Below are positions 38,801 through 49,636 of a DNA stretch of 64,000 nt, piece by piece; the first letter of the stretch is position 1, and every line of letters starts with the position of its first letter. Under the pieces are notes generated by a model, which was not told the origin of the DNA, ran no database searches, and was given only the letters and a program-made list of their open reading frames with translations. The DNA is taken from the NCBI GenBank assembly GCA_933228675.1, contig OW121743.1, forward strand, positions 60,138,639-60,202,638, in the 5' to 3' direction. The position numbers and the translations under genes are program-made. Source of the DNA: Stomorhina lunata (lineage: Eukaryota > Arthropoda > Insecta > Diptera > Rhiniidae).

Positions 38801-41585
38801 TTTAAAAGTTTTTATAGAAAAATGGATATAATTTTTTTTTAAATTTGGATATAAAAATTTTTATAGAAAATTTTTCGATATAAAAAATTTTTATAGAAAA
38901 TTTTTCGATATAAAAATTTTTATAGAAAATTTTTCGATATAAAAATTTTTATAGAAAATTTTTTGATATAAAAATTTTTCGATATAAAAATTTTTATAGA
39001 AAATTTTTTTATATAAAAATTTTGATAGAAAATTTTTTGATATAAAAAATTTTATAGCAAATTTTTTGATATAAAACATTTTATAGCGAATTTTTCGATA
39101 TAACAATTTTTATAGTAAGTTTTTCAATTAAACATTTTTATGGAAAATTTTTCGATACACAAATTTTTATTGAAAATTTTTCGATGTAAACAATTTTATA
39201 GAAAATTTTTCAATATAAAAATTTTTATAGAAAATTTTTCGATGTAAAAATTTTTATAGAAAAATTTTCCATGTAAAAATTTTTATAGAACATTTAATGA
39301 TATACAAATTTTTATAGAAAATTTTTTGATATAAAAATGTTTAAAGAAAATTTTCCGATTTAAAAATTCTTATAGAAAATTTTTCAATAAAAAATTTTTT
39401 ATAGAAAATTTTTCAATATAAAAATTTTTATAGAAAATTTTTCAATGTAAAATCTTTTATAGAAAAATTTTCAATATACAAATTTTTATAGAAAATTTTT
39501 TGATAAAAAAATTTGTATAGAAAATTTTTCAATGTAAAAATTTTTATAGAAATTTTTTTAAAATACAAATTTTTATAGAAAAAGTTTTAAAAAAAAATTT
39601 TTTATATAAAAATTTTTATATAAAAATGTTTATAGAACATTTTTCGATATAAAAATTTTTATAGAAAATTTTTCGATATAAAAATAGAACTTTTATAGAA
39701 AATTTTTTGATATAAAAATTTTGATAGAAAATTTTTCGATATAAAATTTTTTGTAGAAAATTTGTTGATATAAAATTTTTATAGAAAATTGTTCAATTAA
39801 AAATTTTTATAGAACATTTTTTGATATAAACATTTTTAAGAAAATTTTATATAAAACTTTTCGATATAAAAATATTTATATAAAACTTTTCGATATAAAA
39901 AATTTTTATAGAAAATTTTTCCATATAAAAATTTTTCAATAAAAAAAATTTTATAGAAAAATTTTCGATATAAAAATTTTTATAGAAAATTCTTCAATGT
40001 AGAAATTTTATAAAAAATTTTTCAATCGAAAATTTATCGAAAATATTTTGAGTAAAAATTTTTAAAGAAAATTGTTCGATATAAAAACATTTATAGAAAA
40101 ATTTTCGATGTAAAAAAATTTGATAGAAAATTTTTCAATATCAAAATTTTTATAGAAAATTTTTTGATATATAAATTTTTATAGAAAATTTTTGATATAA
40201 AAATTTTTATAGAAAATTTTTGATATAAAAACTTTTATACAAAATTTTTCAAATAGAAATTTTATAAAAAATTTTTCAATCGAAAATTTATAGAAAATAT
40301 TTTGAGTAAAAATTTTTAAAGAAAATTTTTCGATATAAAAACATTTATAGAAAAATTTTCGATATAAAAAAATTTGATAGAAAATTTTTCAATATCAAAA
40401 TTTTTATAGAAAATTTTTTGATATATAAATTTTTATAGAAAATTTTTGATATAAAAATTTTTATAGAAAATTTTTGATATAAAAATTTGTATAGAAAATT
40501 TTTCAAATAACAATTTTTATAAAAAATTTTTCAATATAAAAATTTTTATAGAAAATTTTTTTATATATAAATTTTCATAGAAAATTTTTTGATATAAAAA
40601 TTTATATAAAAATTTTTATAAATATTTTTATAAAAATTTTTATAAAAATTTTTCGATATAAAAATTTTTACAGAAAATTTTTAGATATTAAAAATTTTGA
40701 TTAAATATTTTTCAATATAAAAATTTTTAAAGAAAATTTTTGGATATAAAAATTTTTATAGAAAATTTTTGATATAAAAATTTTTATAGAAAATTTTTGA
40801 TATAAAAATTTTTATAGAAAATTTTTGATATAAAAACTTTTATAGAAAATTTTTCAAATAGAAATTTTATAAAAAATTTTTCAATCGAAAATTTATCGAA
40901 AATATTTTGATTAAAAATTTTTAAAGAAAATTTTTCAATATAAAAACATTTATAGAAAAATTTTCGATGTAAAAAAATTTGATAGAAAATTTTTCAATAT
41001 AAAAATTTTTATAGAAAATTTTTTTATATATAAATTTTCATAGAAAATTTTTTGATATAAAAATTTATATAAAAATTTTTATAAATATTTTTATAAAAAT
41101 TTTTATAAAAATTTTTCGATATAAAAATTTTTACAGAAAATTTTTAGATATTAAAAATTTTGATTAAATATTTTTCAATATAAAAATTTTTAAAGAAAAT
41201 TTTTGGATATAAAAATTTTTATAGAAAATTTTTCGATATAAAAATTTTTATTGAAAAAATTTTATACATAGAAAATTTGTCAATATAAAAATTTTGATAG
41301 AAAATTTTTCAATATAAAAATTTTTCGATATAAAAATTTTTATAGGAAAGTTTTCGTTATAAAAATTTTTATAAAAATTTGTTGATGAAAAAATTTTTAA
41401 CGAAAATTTTTCGATGTAAAAAATTTTTCAATATTAAAAATTTTTTAGAAAAATTTTCAATATAAACATTTTTTTGTAGAAAATTTTTCAATATAAAAAT
41501 TTTTATAGAAAATTTTTCGATATAAAAAATTTTATAGAAAATTCTTGAATATAAATGTTTTTATGTAAATTTTTCGATATAAATA
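35855..41585 (+). repeat. 29-bp minisatellite B, block 5 (longest)
   Basis: About 5.7 kb, near 197 units of CGATATAAAAATTTTTATAG plus AAAATTTTT. Best homogenised at 37950-38160 and 38400-38800. Higher-order duplications are visible: about 378 bp (37360 and 37738), about 520 bp (38300 and 38820, marked by AATGGATATAATTTTTTTTT), and segments near 40021, 40275 and 40880 and near 40561 and 41024. Frames at 38362-38634 and 38891-39106 arise because three 29-bp units make 29 codons. Confidence 0.95.
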
Positions 41586-41589
41586 AAGC

Positions 41590-42000
41590 TATTATAGTTT
41601 ACTATTTATTGGCATTTAAGTGTATTTTGGGTGGAATTTAGGTTGTTTTTGTATGTGTTTTATATGGGAGCTATGGATAAATGAGAACTGATTTCGATAA
41701 AATTTTATATGCCGCCTATAGCTTATGTAAAACTTTTCTATACTAAATTTTATCATCATATCTATTATAATTTGTCATTTATTAGCAAATATGCGATTAG
41801 CCTAGGTGAGGTTGCACTATGGTCAAATATAAACCGATTTCGACCAATTTCAATAGAAATTTTTTCAAGAAACGAAGATTATTTTTGCCAAATTTTAGCG
41901 ACCTATTTAGCTCCTTTTATTTAGGCTCTGTCGTGTCTTTAACAGTCAGAGAGACAGACAGACAGAAAAATGTTCCATTAGTAAATTCAATCCTTTAAAT
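41590..42000 (+). mobile_element. Body of the hairpin-ended dispersed element, right of the longest array
   Basis: It contains TTTATTGGCATTTAAGTGTA, TATGGGAGCTATGGATAAAT, GATTAGCCTAGGTGAGGTTG and CAGAGAGACAGACAGACAG, matching 47800-48150 in order. Non-coding. Confidence 0.65.
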
Positions 42001-42110
42001 ATCTGCATAAATTATAAACAGTGAACACAAATTTATACTTACAGATACTCAAAGGTATTTTTGTATGAATGTTGCTTTTGTTGTTGTTGTTTCGATATTT
42101 TTCTTCAGTA

Positions 42111-42819
42111 CAGTGGAATCGCAATAGAGTGAACTAATTCGTGCAAGGCCTGTTCACTCTATTGAAAAAGTTCACTCTAAAGAGTCTATAAAAAAAACAC
42201 TTTTTATATAAAAAACATCTATATTTATTAAATATTATTATATAATTACAAAGAAGTAAAGTAATTTTCAAGAGTTTTTTGCTTTGTACAAGCATTTTTT
42301 GCTTTTTGCACCGCTAATTCGCAGAATTTATGCAAAACTAAAATATTTTCGTAATTGTTTGTTATTTTCTGCCCAGTCAATAGCTTTTTCAAAAATCTAC
42401 ACGGCCTGCGCTGCTGTAATGTCTGGTTTGGCTACTGCTACTTCCTCGATGTCAGTGTCAGTCTCAGAAATGGCATCGGAAACGACTTCAGCAGAAATTG
42501 GAAATTTTGCATAACAAAAGTTCACTCTATTTAGTTGGTATAGTTCACTCTATAGAGTAACTAATAAAATAAACAAAAAGAGAAGAAAATTAAAACAAAA
42601 ATGTTTTCAAATTCAAGCGATATCCTAACTGTTTCATAAAAAAGTATGTAAAAAAACTATAAAAGGTGCGTCTTTGTCAATTATGTACAAGAAAAACAAA
42701 AGTTCACTCTATTGAGTTGGGTACTGTTCACTCTAAAAAGTAACTAATGGAAAAAATCGGGAGTTCGTAGTATCAAGTAGTTCATATTACCAAGTGTTCA
42801 CTCTATTGCGATTGCACTG
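42111..42819. mobile_element. Pogo/Tigger-like non-autonomous element with TA target duplication
   Basis: The 709-bp element starts CAGTGGAATCGCAATAGAGT and ends with the inverse (GTTCACTCTATTGCGATTGC, then ACTG). The inverted repeats are about 24 bp with one mismatch, flanked by TA (42109-42110 and 42820-42821). CAGT termini and a TA duplication fit the pogo/Tigger branch of Tc1/mariner. Six or more extra GTTCACTCTA copies, in pairs, lie at 42160-42180, 42525-42555, 42700-42735 and 42795-42805. Confidence 0.8.
42270..42515 (-). pseudogene. Possible transposase C-terminal remnant inside the pogo-like element
   Basis: The minus-strand reading gives an acidic segment (AEVVSDAISETDTDIEEVAV) followed by a helical one (AIDWAENNKQLRKYFSF) before a stop, as in the acidic tails of pogo-type transposases. 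It is too short for certainty. Confidence 0.35.
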
Positions 42820-42821
42820 TA

Positions 42822-43325
42822 CTTTTTAAAGTGCTAAAAAGCTTGACTCAATCAGTGTTTTTTTTTTCTGTGAATTTTTTGTGTTTTTTTTTGTAAACTG
42901 ACTAAAATTGTTGTAGTTTTTTTTTCATTGTAGCAGCAACTTGCAGCAATGGCTCTGACATGCCCGTAGTGGTAGTAATTCGGTTTGTGCTAAGTAAAAA
43001 TATTTTTTTTAATTTTTTTTTGTTGCGGCGGTAGTATTTTTTAACTGCTTAAGCACTTGTAACTCGGTCTTTCGGGCTGTCGGTATGTCTGTCTGTTTGT
43101 CTTACTGAAGTTAAGGTACGGGTAGTTTTGAGTATGCGATCAACAGCAACAGCTAAAGACCGCTTATGAATAAGTTATTGTTTTTGCTGCTTTTGATTTT
43201 GATAATAATGGTAATGTTGTTGTTGGTGGTGGTGTTGGTGCTGGTGTTTTAGATGTTGAGCTTGGCTTCTCAGCCAAAGCTTGGGGAGTTTAGCAGTGGA
43301 ACATTTTGGTAACCAACAAAACAAC
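42822..43325. other. Upstream region of the candidate promoter at 43.3 kb
   Basis: T-rich and GTT/GGT-rich sequence (43200-43255 reads as a run of GTTGTTGGTGGTGGTG-type triplets). No coding sequence recognised. Confidence 0.35.
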
Positions 43326-43334
43326 AGCATGTTT

Positions 43335-43368
43335 TCAGTTGCCGACGTGATACTGACTGAATGAGTTA
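43335..43368 (+). promoter_or_regulatory. Candidate RNA polymerase II core promoter (Inr + DPE)
   Basis: TTCAGTT at 43334-43340 matches the fly initiator TCAKTY, with A(+1) at 43337. AGTTA at 43364-43368 sits exactly at +28 to +32 and matches the DPE consensus RGWYV at all five positions. No TATA box stands out about 30 bp upstream, as expected for DPE promoters. The downstream sequence is 5'-UTR-like. No gene body could be recognised to the right within the window. Confidence 0.45.
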
Positions 43369-43369
43369 A

Positions 43370-44660
43370 AATTAAAACAAAAGCGCGCCTTCGAGTTAAG
43401 AAGTTTTGGTTTAGAAAAAACGATAATAGAAAGATATTGAATGATTTTCACTAGGAGAAACCATTAAATCAACAAAAATTTATGAAAGCGAAAAAAAAAA
43501 ATTTTTGAAAATTTAAAACAAATTATTCAAATTCTTAAGATCTTGAAAACTACAATTTTTCACAATAAACACCTGTTTTTTGCAAATACAAATACCAAAA
43601 CCTGTGTTTAAGATCTGTTCAAGATCGTTGTGCAAATTTTCATTTTCCTGTGCTATTTTCTCTATATGAGCCTGTGTGCGTTTGTGTGTGTGTTTGATCA
43701 TTGCAGAAAAGAGAGAGTGTGTGTGAATTCCTTAAAATTTTTTATTGCATATTTTTGAAAGTCCATTCATTCTTTATGTTTTTGGAATTTTTAACTTAAA
43801 TCTTCAAGAATGTCTTTGGGATTTTAAACTTGAATCTTTCTCTAAAACGAAATTAATACCAACATAAAAATTCATATTAATCTTATTTACACTTGTTAGA
43901 TGTTTGTTGTTTTTTTTTTTAACAAAAAAATAAAAAAATATATCTAAAAGATAAATAACAAAAATCACGTAAAATGTGAAATTCCAATTCCCATCAAAAA
44001 AAGAAAAAAATTTAAAAAAGAAATTGATAAGTTATTAGAAAAAAACAAAAAAAAAAAAAAAAAAAAAACACGCAGTGTGAAAACAAATTTCAAAAAAATA
44101 AAAAGTTTGAATATTAAATATTTGTTATTTTGCCCATATTTTGTCGGTTAACGTGTCTTACATAAAAGTTTTAAAAATCTTAAAAATTACCAGAAAAAAA
44201 AATCCAAATTTAAACCATAAAACATCAATTTTGTAAGTGTTTTTGCTTAGTTTTTTCCAAACTTTAATTTTGCATTTCAAACTCATTAAATTTTAAGCTT
44301 AAACTTAATTTGCTTAAATTTGAATGGCAAAATTTGCTGAAATCCCCTGAAGCTGCCTGATTTTGGATTTTACAAGAAATTGCCTCTTTTGGATTATCTT
44401 ATTTATTACAAAGTCATTAACAAGGTAATTAAGAGGTTACGATTTTATATTTATTTATTAAAAAAAAAAATGCCATAAATTTTGATTAACATAAATTAGA
44501 TATTTAAAATAAATTAGGATATTAATTTTGTTTTAAATAAATTGATTAAAGTTAACATAAAAAACTTTACGGTTTTGATAACTTTCTTTTCGGGTGGCCT
44601 TGTACAAATATCAAAGACTCTATAATATAAAGATATTGCACTTGCATACATTGATTTGCC
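43370..44660. other. Putative 5' UTR/intronic DNA
   Basis: AT-rich with long A runs (44047-44070). Downstream of the candidate core promoter. No recognised coding exon. Confidence 0.3.
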
Positions 44661-44662
44661 GT

Positions 44663-44753
44663 ATGGTCATTTTGAAAAATACCTTAAAAAATAGAGTATA
44701 CCGCTATTACTCTAATTCGAAAACACTTAATGGAGACGATTATCCAAAGAAAT
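44663..44753 (+). CDS. Speculative first coding exon with a presequence-like product
   Basis: From ATG (44663) the frame reads MVILKNTLKNRVYRYYSNSK and on to DDYPKK, then meets a full GTAAGT donor at 44754. The leader is basic, with RYYS like a presequence cleavage region, and acidic residues appear only after it. No continuing exon was found, and the ATG context is weak, so this is only a lead. If unspliced, the frame would end at about 44905. Confidence 0.2.
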
Positions 44754-44759
44754 GTAAGT

Positions 44760-46550
44760 TTGCTTGTGCGTTTATGTGTTTTTCATTGTTTTGGGTGGTT
44801 GTAAGCTTGCGCTGCTTCCTTGATCCCTTTAGGATCTCAGCTATCTGTCAAGAGACGACTGTCAGTTTACTTCTGTTTTCAACAGCTCGGGACTCGGGAA
44901 AATAAAAATAAGTGAATTTCGAGAACTTATTGAGCATTGTTTTTGTCGAAAAAATTCTTACTCAAAATAAGGCTATGCTTGATATACATATGGGAAAATC
45001 CTGTGTGACGGACGATACATTTGTACGGATTTTGTTGTACTTAAATGAATCCTATTGTCCTTTTACACGAGATATCTTTGCACTGATTTCAAAGAATATT
45101 AGCCCATCGATTAGGCTATCGAATGGCATGTGTTAATTTACATACTACATAGTTTTGGAGAGAAAAGATATTAGCTTTTAAAGTGCTGTGACGGACGCTA
45201 CAAAAAATGGAAGTGACTTTTCTTCAACACGTGTTTCTGTAATTTTCATCAAATCAGTTATAGTAATAAAAAAATTGTAAATATATTAAAAATAGAGGAA
45301 AATCAGAGGATTGCAAAACAGCTTTTATAAAATATTTCAAAGTTTCCAGTTTCACCAAAAATCCATAAATGAACTGTTGCGGACGCTGCGTGACGGACGA
45401 TATAGTTTTTACTTGCACGTTTTTTATTAGAAAAAATGCATATTTGATATTTTTTCAGTGAAAATAATGGTGTTATTTGATCCCGAATTTCATCTCCTTC
45501 TTCTTAATGTTCGCGGTTAGAAATGCGATTTTTGGGCACAATTTAATATTTGACAAAACGGCTAAAAACATATATTCATTTAAAGTTTTACACTTTTTAC
45601 ATCTTATTTTTCGTCCCAAGAACGCTGTGCTAGCCAAAAATCCCAAAAATCAAAAAAAAAAAAAAAAAAATCAAATTTCAAAATCATCAAATTTGTCCCA
45701 CTGTATATTTTTTAACACCTAATATCTTAAATTTAATCTGTGGATATAGATTGTGTTATTGCTTTATGAATAAGACAGACATGTGTTCGTAAGTAAGTTT
45801 TGTATTTAATAAATATTATGTTGTAAAAAATATATACTGTGAAGGACGCTACACACTTTCCTTATAAAATGCTATATAAATATCTATATATTTTTAGCCC
45901 AATGTTAAGCATACTATAAGTTCTCTTTACGAACCAAGTCAATTAGAGAAAAAATAAAAATTCCACTGGTCAAATTATAAAAACTTGTATTTCTGTGACG
46001 GACGCTACACACTGTGAGCCCATTTTTACTTGAAGTTATTTATATCACTCCAATTACTTTTGAAGGGGGTTTTTACATCTAATTGTATAAAATTAAGCAG
46101 ACTTTGAGCACCTACTGAAACTTGATACCTAAATGGACGTTTCTACGATTTTAATGAACTTATAAAAAAACCTATTATTTGAAAAAATTTATAAAAATTC
46201 GAGATGGGTGCAAATAAAGACCTGCCATTCACGAAGAGAGCAATCAAAAATTGTATCCATTATATATTCTAAAGGATGAATATATGGCAAATTTGTTCAT
46301 AAACACAAATTTGTGATTTTGACAGTTTTAAAATTTGGTCCTTGGTTTAATGTTTTTCGGATTTGCTCATATGTGTATTATATGAACTCTGCACCACCAA
46401 ACGTTTTAGACTCCTATTTGAGGTCTCTACATCCGAACAATTAATAAAGATTCATCTCCAATCTGAGATCTTAAGCAATAGAAATTGAACCCCATTGGCA
46501 TCTCAAATTGGTCAGTGGTTTTAGACATGCTCTACGGGAAACTTGCTAGA
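44760..46550. other. Intergenic/intronic DNA with a recurring GACGGACG motif
   Basis: No coding region recognised. The word TGTGACGGACGCTACA or close variants recur at about 45003, 45185, 45384-45400, 45838 and 45996, at irregular spacing and in the same orientation. Probably part of an unrecognised dispersed element. Confidence 0.45.
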
Positions 46551-46554
46551 AAAA

Positions 46555-46720
46555 TTATGTCATTCAACGTTTTGGCAAATGTAAAGTTTCTAAGGCATTT
46601 GATAAATTGTGGCGCAGCACTTTTATCAAAATCTAATGCTTTTGGTGTCGGAAATAATTTCTCTCGATTGAAGTATATCGAGCTTTATCAGAGTTCGCAC
46701 TTCAAACGTAATACTTCAGA
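46555..46720 (+). pseudogene. Scrap of a CR1/jockey-superfamily LINE RT
   Basis: The frame gives LRHLINCGAALLSKSNAFGV followed by GNNFSRLKYIELYQS, corresponding to the FDKVWH.ALLSKLYAFGVG block before the RT active site in insect LINEs. A second copy of this block is at 48660-48770. Confidence 0.45.
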
Positions 46721-46769
46721 TAACGTAATACTATGTGGGTACTGTGGCTTAGTTGGCTAGCACGTTGAC

Positions 46770-47190
46770 TACTAGGCATAATACATCATATTCAGTCTGG
46801 GTTCAATATCCGGTCATGATATCATTAATTTCTATAATTTTTAATTTAAATTGAAATAACTTATAAATAATAACAAATTCAAAATGTGGACCAAATTCGA
46901 AAAAAAATTGTTACTCTAGTTGGTATTATTGGTAAAATATTTGGACTAAATTCGGTTGCAGTAGTTCAACATTTAAAAGTATTTAAGTGGTTTTCCTAGT
47001 ATTTACTTTGTACAAAATTTAATCTCATAACCGGGCATAGTTTAGCATTAATAATCTGTTTAATACTTTTCGTTTAGCTTAATATTTAGTTAGGATAGAT
47101 AAACATGTTGGTAGTAATACGACAGGTCCATATATTTTGTTAGGAGTTCCTGATGCATCTACCGTATATAAAGTCTGGACATTGGTGCAA
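46770..47190. other. AT-rich DNA
   Basis: Nothing recognised. Confidence 0.3.
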
Positions 47191-47204
47191 TCTTAATATG
47201 CTGA

Positions 47205-47207
<3 letters not shown>

Positions 47208-47266
<59 letters not shown>
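47208..47266. repeat. (TA)n microsatellite
   Basis: An uninterrupted TA dinucleotide run of about 29 repeats. Confidence 0.97.
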
Positions 47267-47269
<3 letters not shown>

Positions 47270-48300
47270 TTATAGCCAAATGTTGACCGATTTATTAGCT
47301 TTCAACTGCTACATTTTTTTTTGGTTTCCGGTAGTTTTTTTTAAATCAAAGCTATAGTCAAATATAGACCGATTACTATAAAATTTGATATACTGACCAA
47401 TAGTTGCATAAAACTTCTCTATTCTAAATTTAGTCGTCATAGCTATTACAATTGTATTCAATTTATCAGCATTTAAGTGTTTCCCGGATCGGGGTTATAT
47501 GGGAGCTCTAACTAAATGTGAACCGATTTCGTCCATTTTTAAATCACAACTTTTTCAAGATATCGAAAATACTTTTGTAAAATTTTGTTCCTCTAGCTCT
47601 TTTCGTTAAGTCGCTATCGCGCTTTTATCTGACGGATAGACGGACATAAACCCCCTTTTCTTTTTGTATTTTTGTGTCTCCATAAGTTTTTTATATGGGA
47701 GCTATGGTCAAATGGTGACCGATTGTGACAAAATTTTGTACACTAGCTGCCATTCACATAAGACTTCTTTGTCCTAAATTAAGTGGCCAAAGCTATTACA
47801 GTTTATCATTTATTGGCATTTAAGTGTATTTCAGGTGGAATTTAGGCTGTTTCCTTAAGTTTTTCGTATGGGAGCTATGGTTAAATGTAAACCGATTTCG
47901 ATGAAATTTTATATGCTACCTAGTGCTTATGTAAAACTCCAGATACCAAATTTTATCATCATTACTGTTATAATTGGTCATTTATTAGCAAATAAGCAAT
48001 TAGCCTAGACGAGGTTATACGAGAGCTATGGTCAAATGTGAACCGATTTTGCTTGAAAATTTTCCAATAAATGAAGAATATTTGTGCCAAATTTTAGTGA
48101 CCTATATCCTATCGTTAAGGTTTTATCGTGCCGACAACAGATAGACAGACAGACGGACACCGCTTAATCGTCTTAGAATTTCATAAGGATTCAGAATATC
48201 AAATTTGGTTTTTGAGCAAATATTAAGGAAATTACGACCTTTTAATGAGATTACGGTAGAGATGAGCAAAGAAAAATTATTGAAGTAATTCGGGTATAAG
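47270..48300 (+). mobile_element. Dispersed element body with repeated GGGAGCTATGGTCAAATG modules
   Basis: At least four modules of the form TATGGGAGCT.TGGT.AAATG then .GACCGATTTCG occur near 47330, 47500, 47695, 47870 and 48020. The element ends with GACAGACAGACGGACACCGC near 48150. It aligns with 26480-26790, 41590-42000 and 61100-61400. Non-coding. Confidence 0.6.
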
Positions 48301-48334
48301 AACTGAAGCAATAAAACATTTTCTAGAAAATTTT

Positions 48335-48470
48335 TTGAATATTATTATGTTTGTTCCCGTACTCTAACGAAACTACCCAAAACAGTCCGAAGTTGTCAGA
48401 AATTACTCAAAAAACAACAATTTGTATTGAAAATTTTGTACGGGAACACGTTTGAGTAAGTTTGGGTTTT
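48335..48470. repeat. Short dispersed repeat with GTTCCCGTAC ends
   Basis: TGTTCCCGTACTCTAACGAA, then ACTACCCAAAAC, faces an inverse TGTACGGGAACACGTTTGAG at about 48447. The same words, TGTTCCCGTACGATAACGAA then ACCACCCAAAAC, occur at 14659-14690. A small foldback repeat is likely. Confidence 0.45.
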
Positions 48471-48649
48471 TTCCTGCAAGTACAGGAACAAACTTATTAA
48501 CGAAAGCTTTTCTGGGTATGGGATTTTCGAATCCAAGTGCAGTAAAAAGAACAAAATCATGTTTTTGTTCAATACCCACTTTATTGAACAACCATGAACA
48601 ACCTAGTGAGAAAATGCGTAGTATCGAGTAGTCAAAAGTATCGACATTT

Positions 48650-49388
48650 ATCAAGTCTATAAGGCGTTTGATAAAATGTTGCCACAGAGCATTTCTATAA
48701 AAAGTTATTGCTTTTGGTATCGCTAATAACTTTCTCGATTTATATCAAGCTTCTTTGACGGGCGTATCCTTCTACCATAAAGCACCAAAATCTCAATTAT
48801 CCCAAAAAGTAGAGTTAGTAGTTTTGCATACTATGTTGAATCGGCGGACCATATTGCTCTATCTCTGTAAATAGATGGTAAAAATATCGAGAAATCAGTT
48901 GCTCTTGATATTCTGGGCATAATAAATAATTCAATGTCGTGTCTATTAAACTAACCACATTTTTAAAGTGTCGAAAAAAGCTTTTAAGTTTTCTATTTCC
49001 ACCATCTTCTTTCGACAGAAAATGAAATACAATTCTCATGCATGAGCATGGGTGCTTCAAACTCTATTTTATAGCTTCTTGATCTAGTGCAGAAGAATAG
49101 CAAAAGTGCTCATCTGTGACAGTATTGCATCCAACTCTATTGATCCACTAGAGCGCCATTGCAATGTTGGTTCCTTCACACTTTTCAAAAAAGCGGCGGT
49201 TCACCTCATAACTCGGCTAGCCACCGGTTATTGAGTATTAGGCTATGAAAAACTTCTCTAACTAATGCATTTGCCGTTCGGAGCCGGCGTTAAAACGTAG
49301 GTCCCTTTCAATGAGTCTAAAAGTAGAATCGGATGCAGCTCATTGTCTGAGAGAAGTACCCCTTGTTCCAATTGGAATGTTGTCGGGG

Positions 49389-49400
<12 letters not shown>
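48650..49400 (+). pseudogene. Decayed CR1/jockey-superfamily LINE, RT to C-terminus
   Basis: Broken plus-strand frames give KAFDKMLPQSIFIKSY and FAYYVES, then KMKYNSHAWAWVLQ (the R.KMEYNSH.WAGA block) and LICDSIASNSIDPLERHCNVG before a VHLITRLATGY-like C-terminal region. The order fits the thumb and C-terminal part of an insect LINE of the kind that has FDKVWH and LDRVQ..A. Many stops and shifts are present, so the copy is old. Confidence 0.55.

Positions 49401-49467
<67 letters not shown>
49393..49467. repeat. (TA)n microsatellite
   Basis: A TA run interrupted by one CATA near 49440. Confidence 0.97.
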
Positions 49468-49636
49468 ACTATAGAAACTTGTAATTTCTAGTATCCTTTT
49501 TGAAAAAAAAAATTATTAAAGACCCTGGTAATATAAGGGTTAATGACATCCGATTTTAAACAAATTTCTAATATACATATATTTCTCTCCATTGAATAAT
49601 AATTTCAGTTCTGCTTATAAAAACTGCTAATATATC

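Noticed and set aside
48815..49060. Minus-strand frame of 81 codons
   Set aside because: It is the shadow of a plus-strand LINE relic carrying the KMKYNSHAW block.
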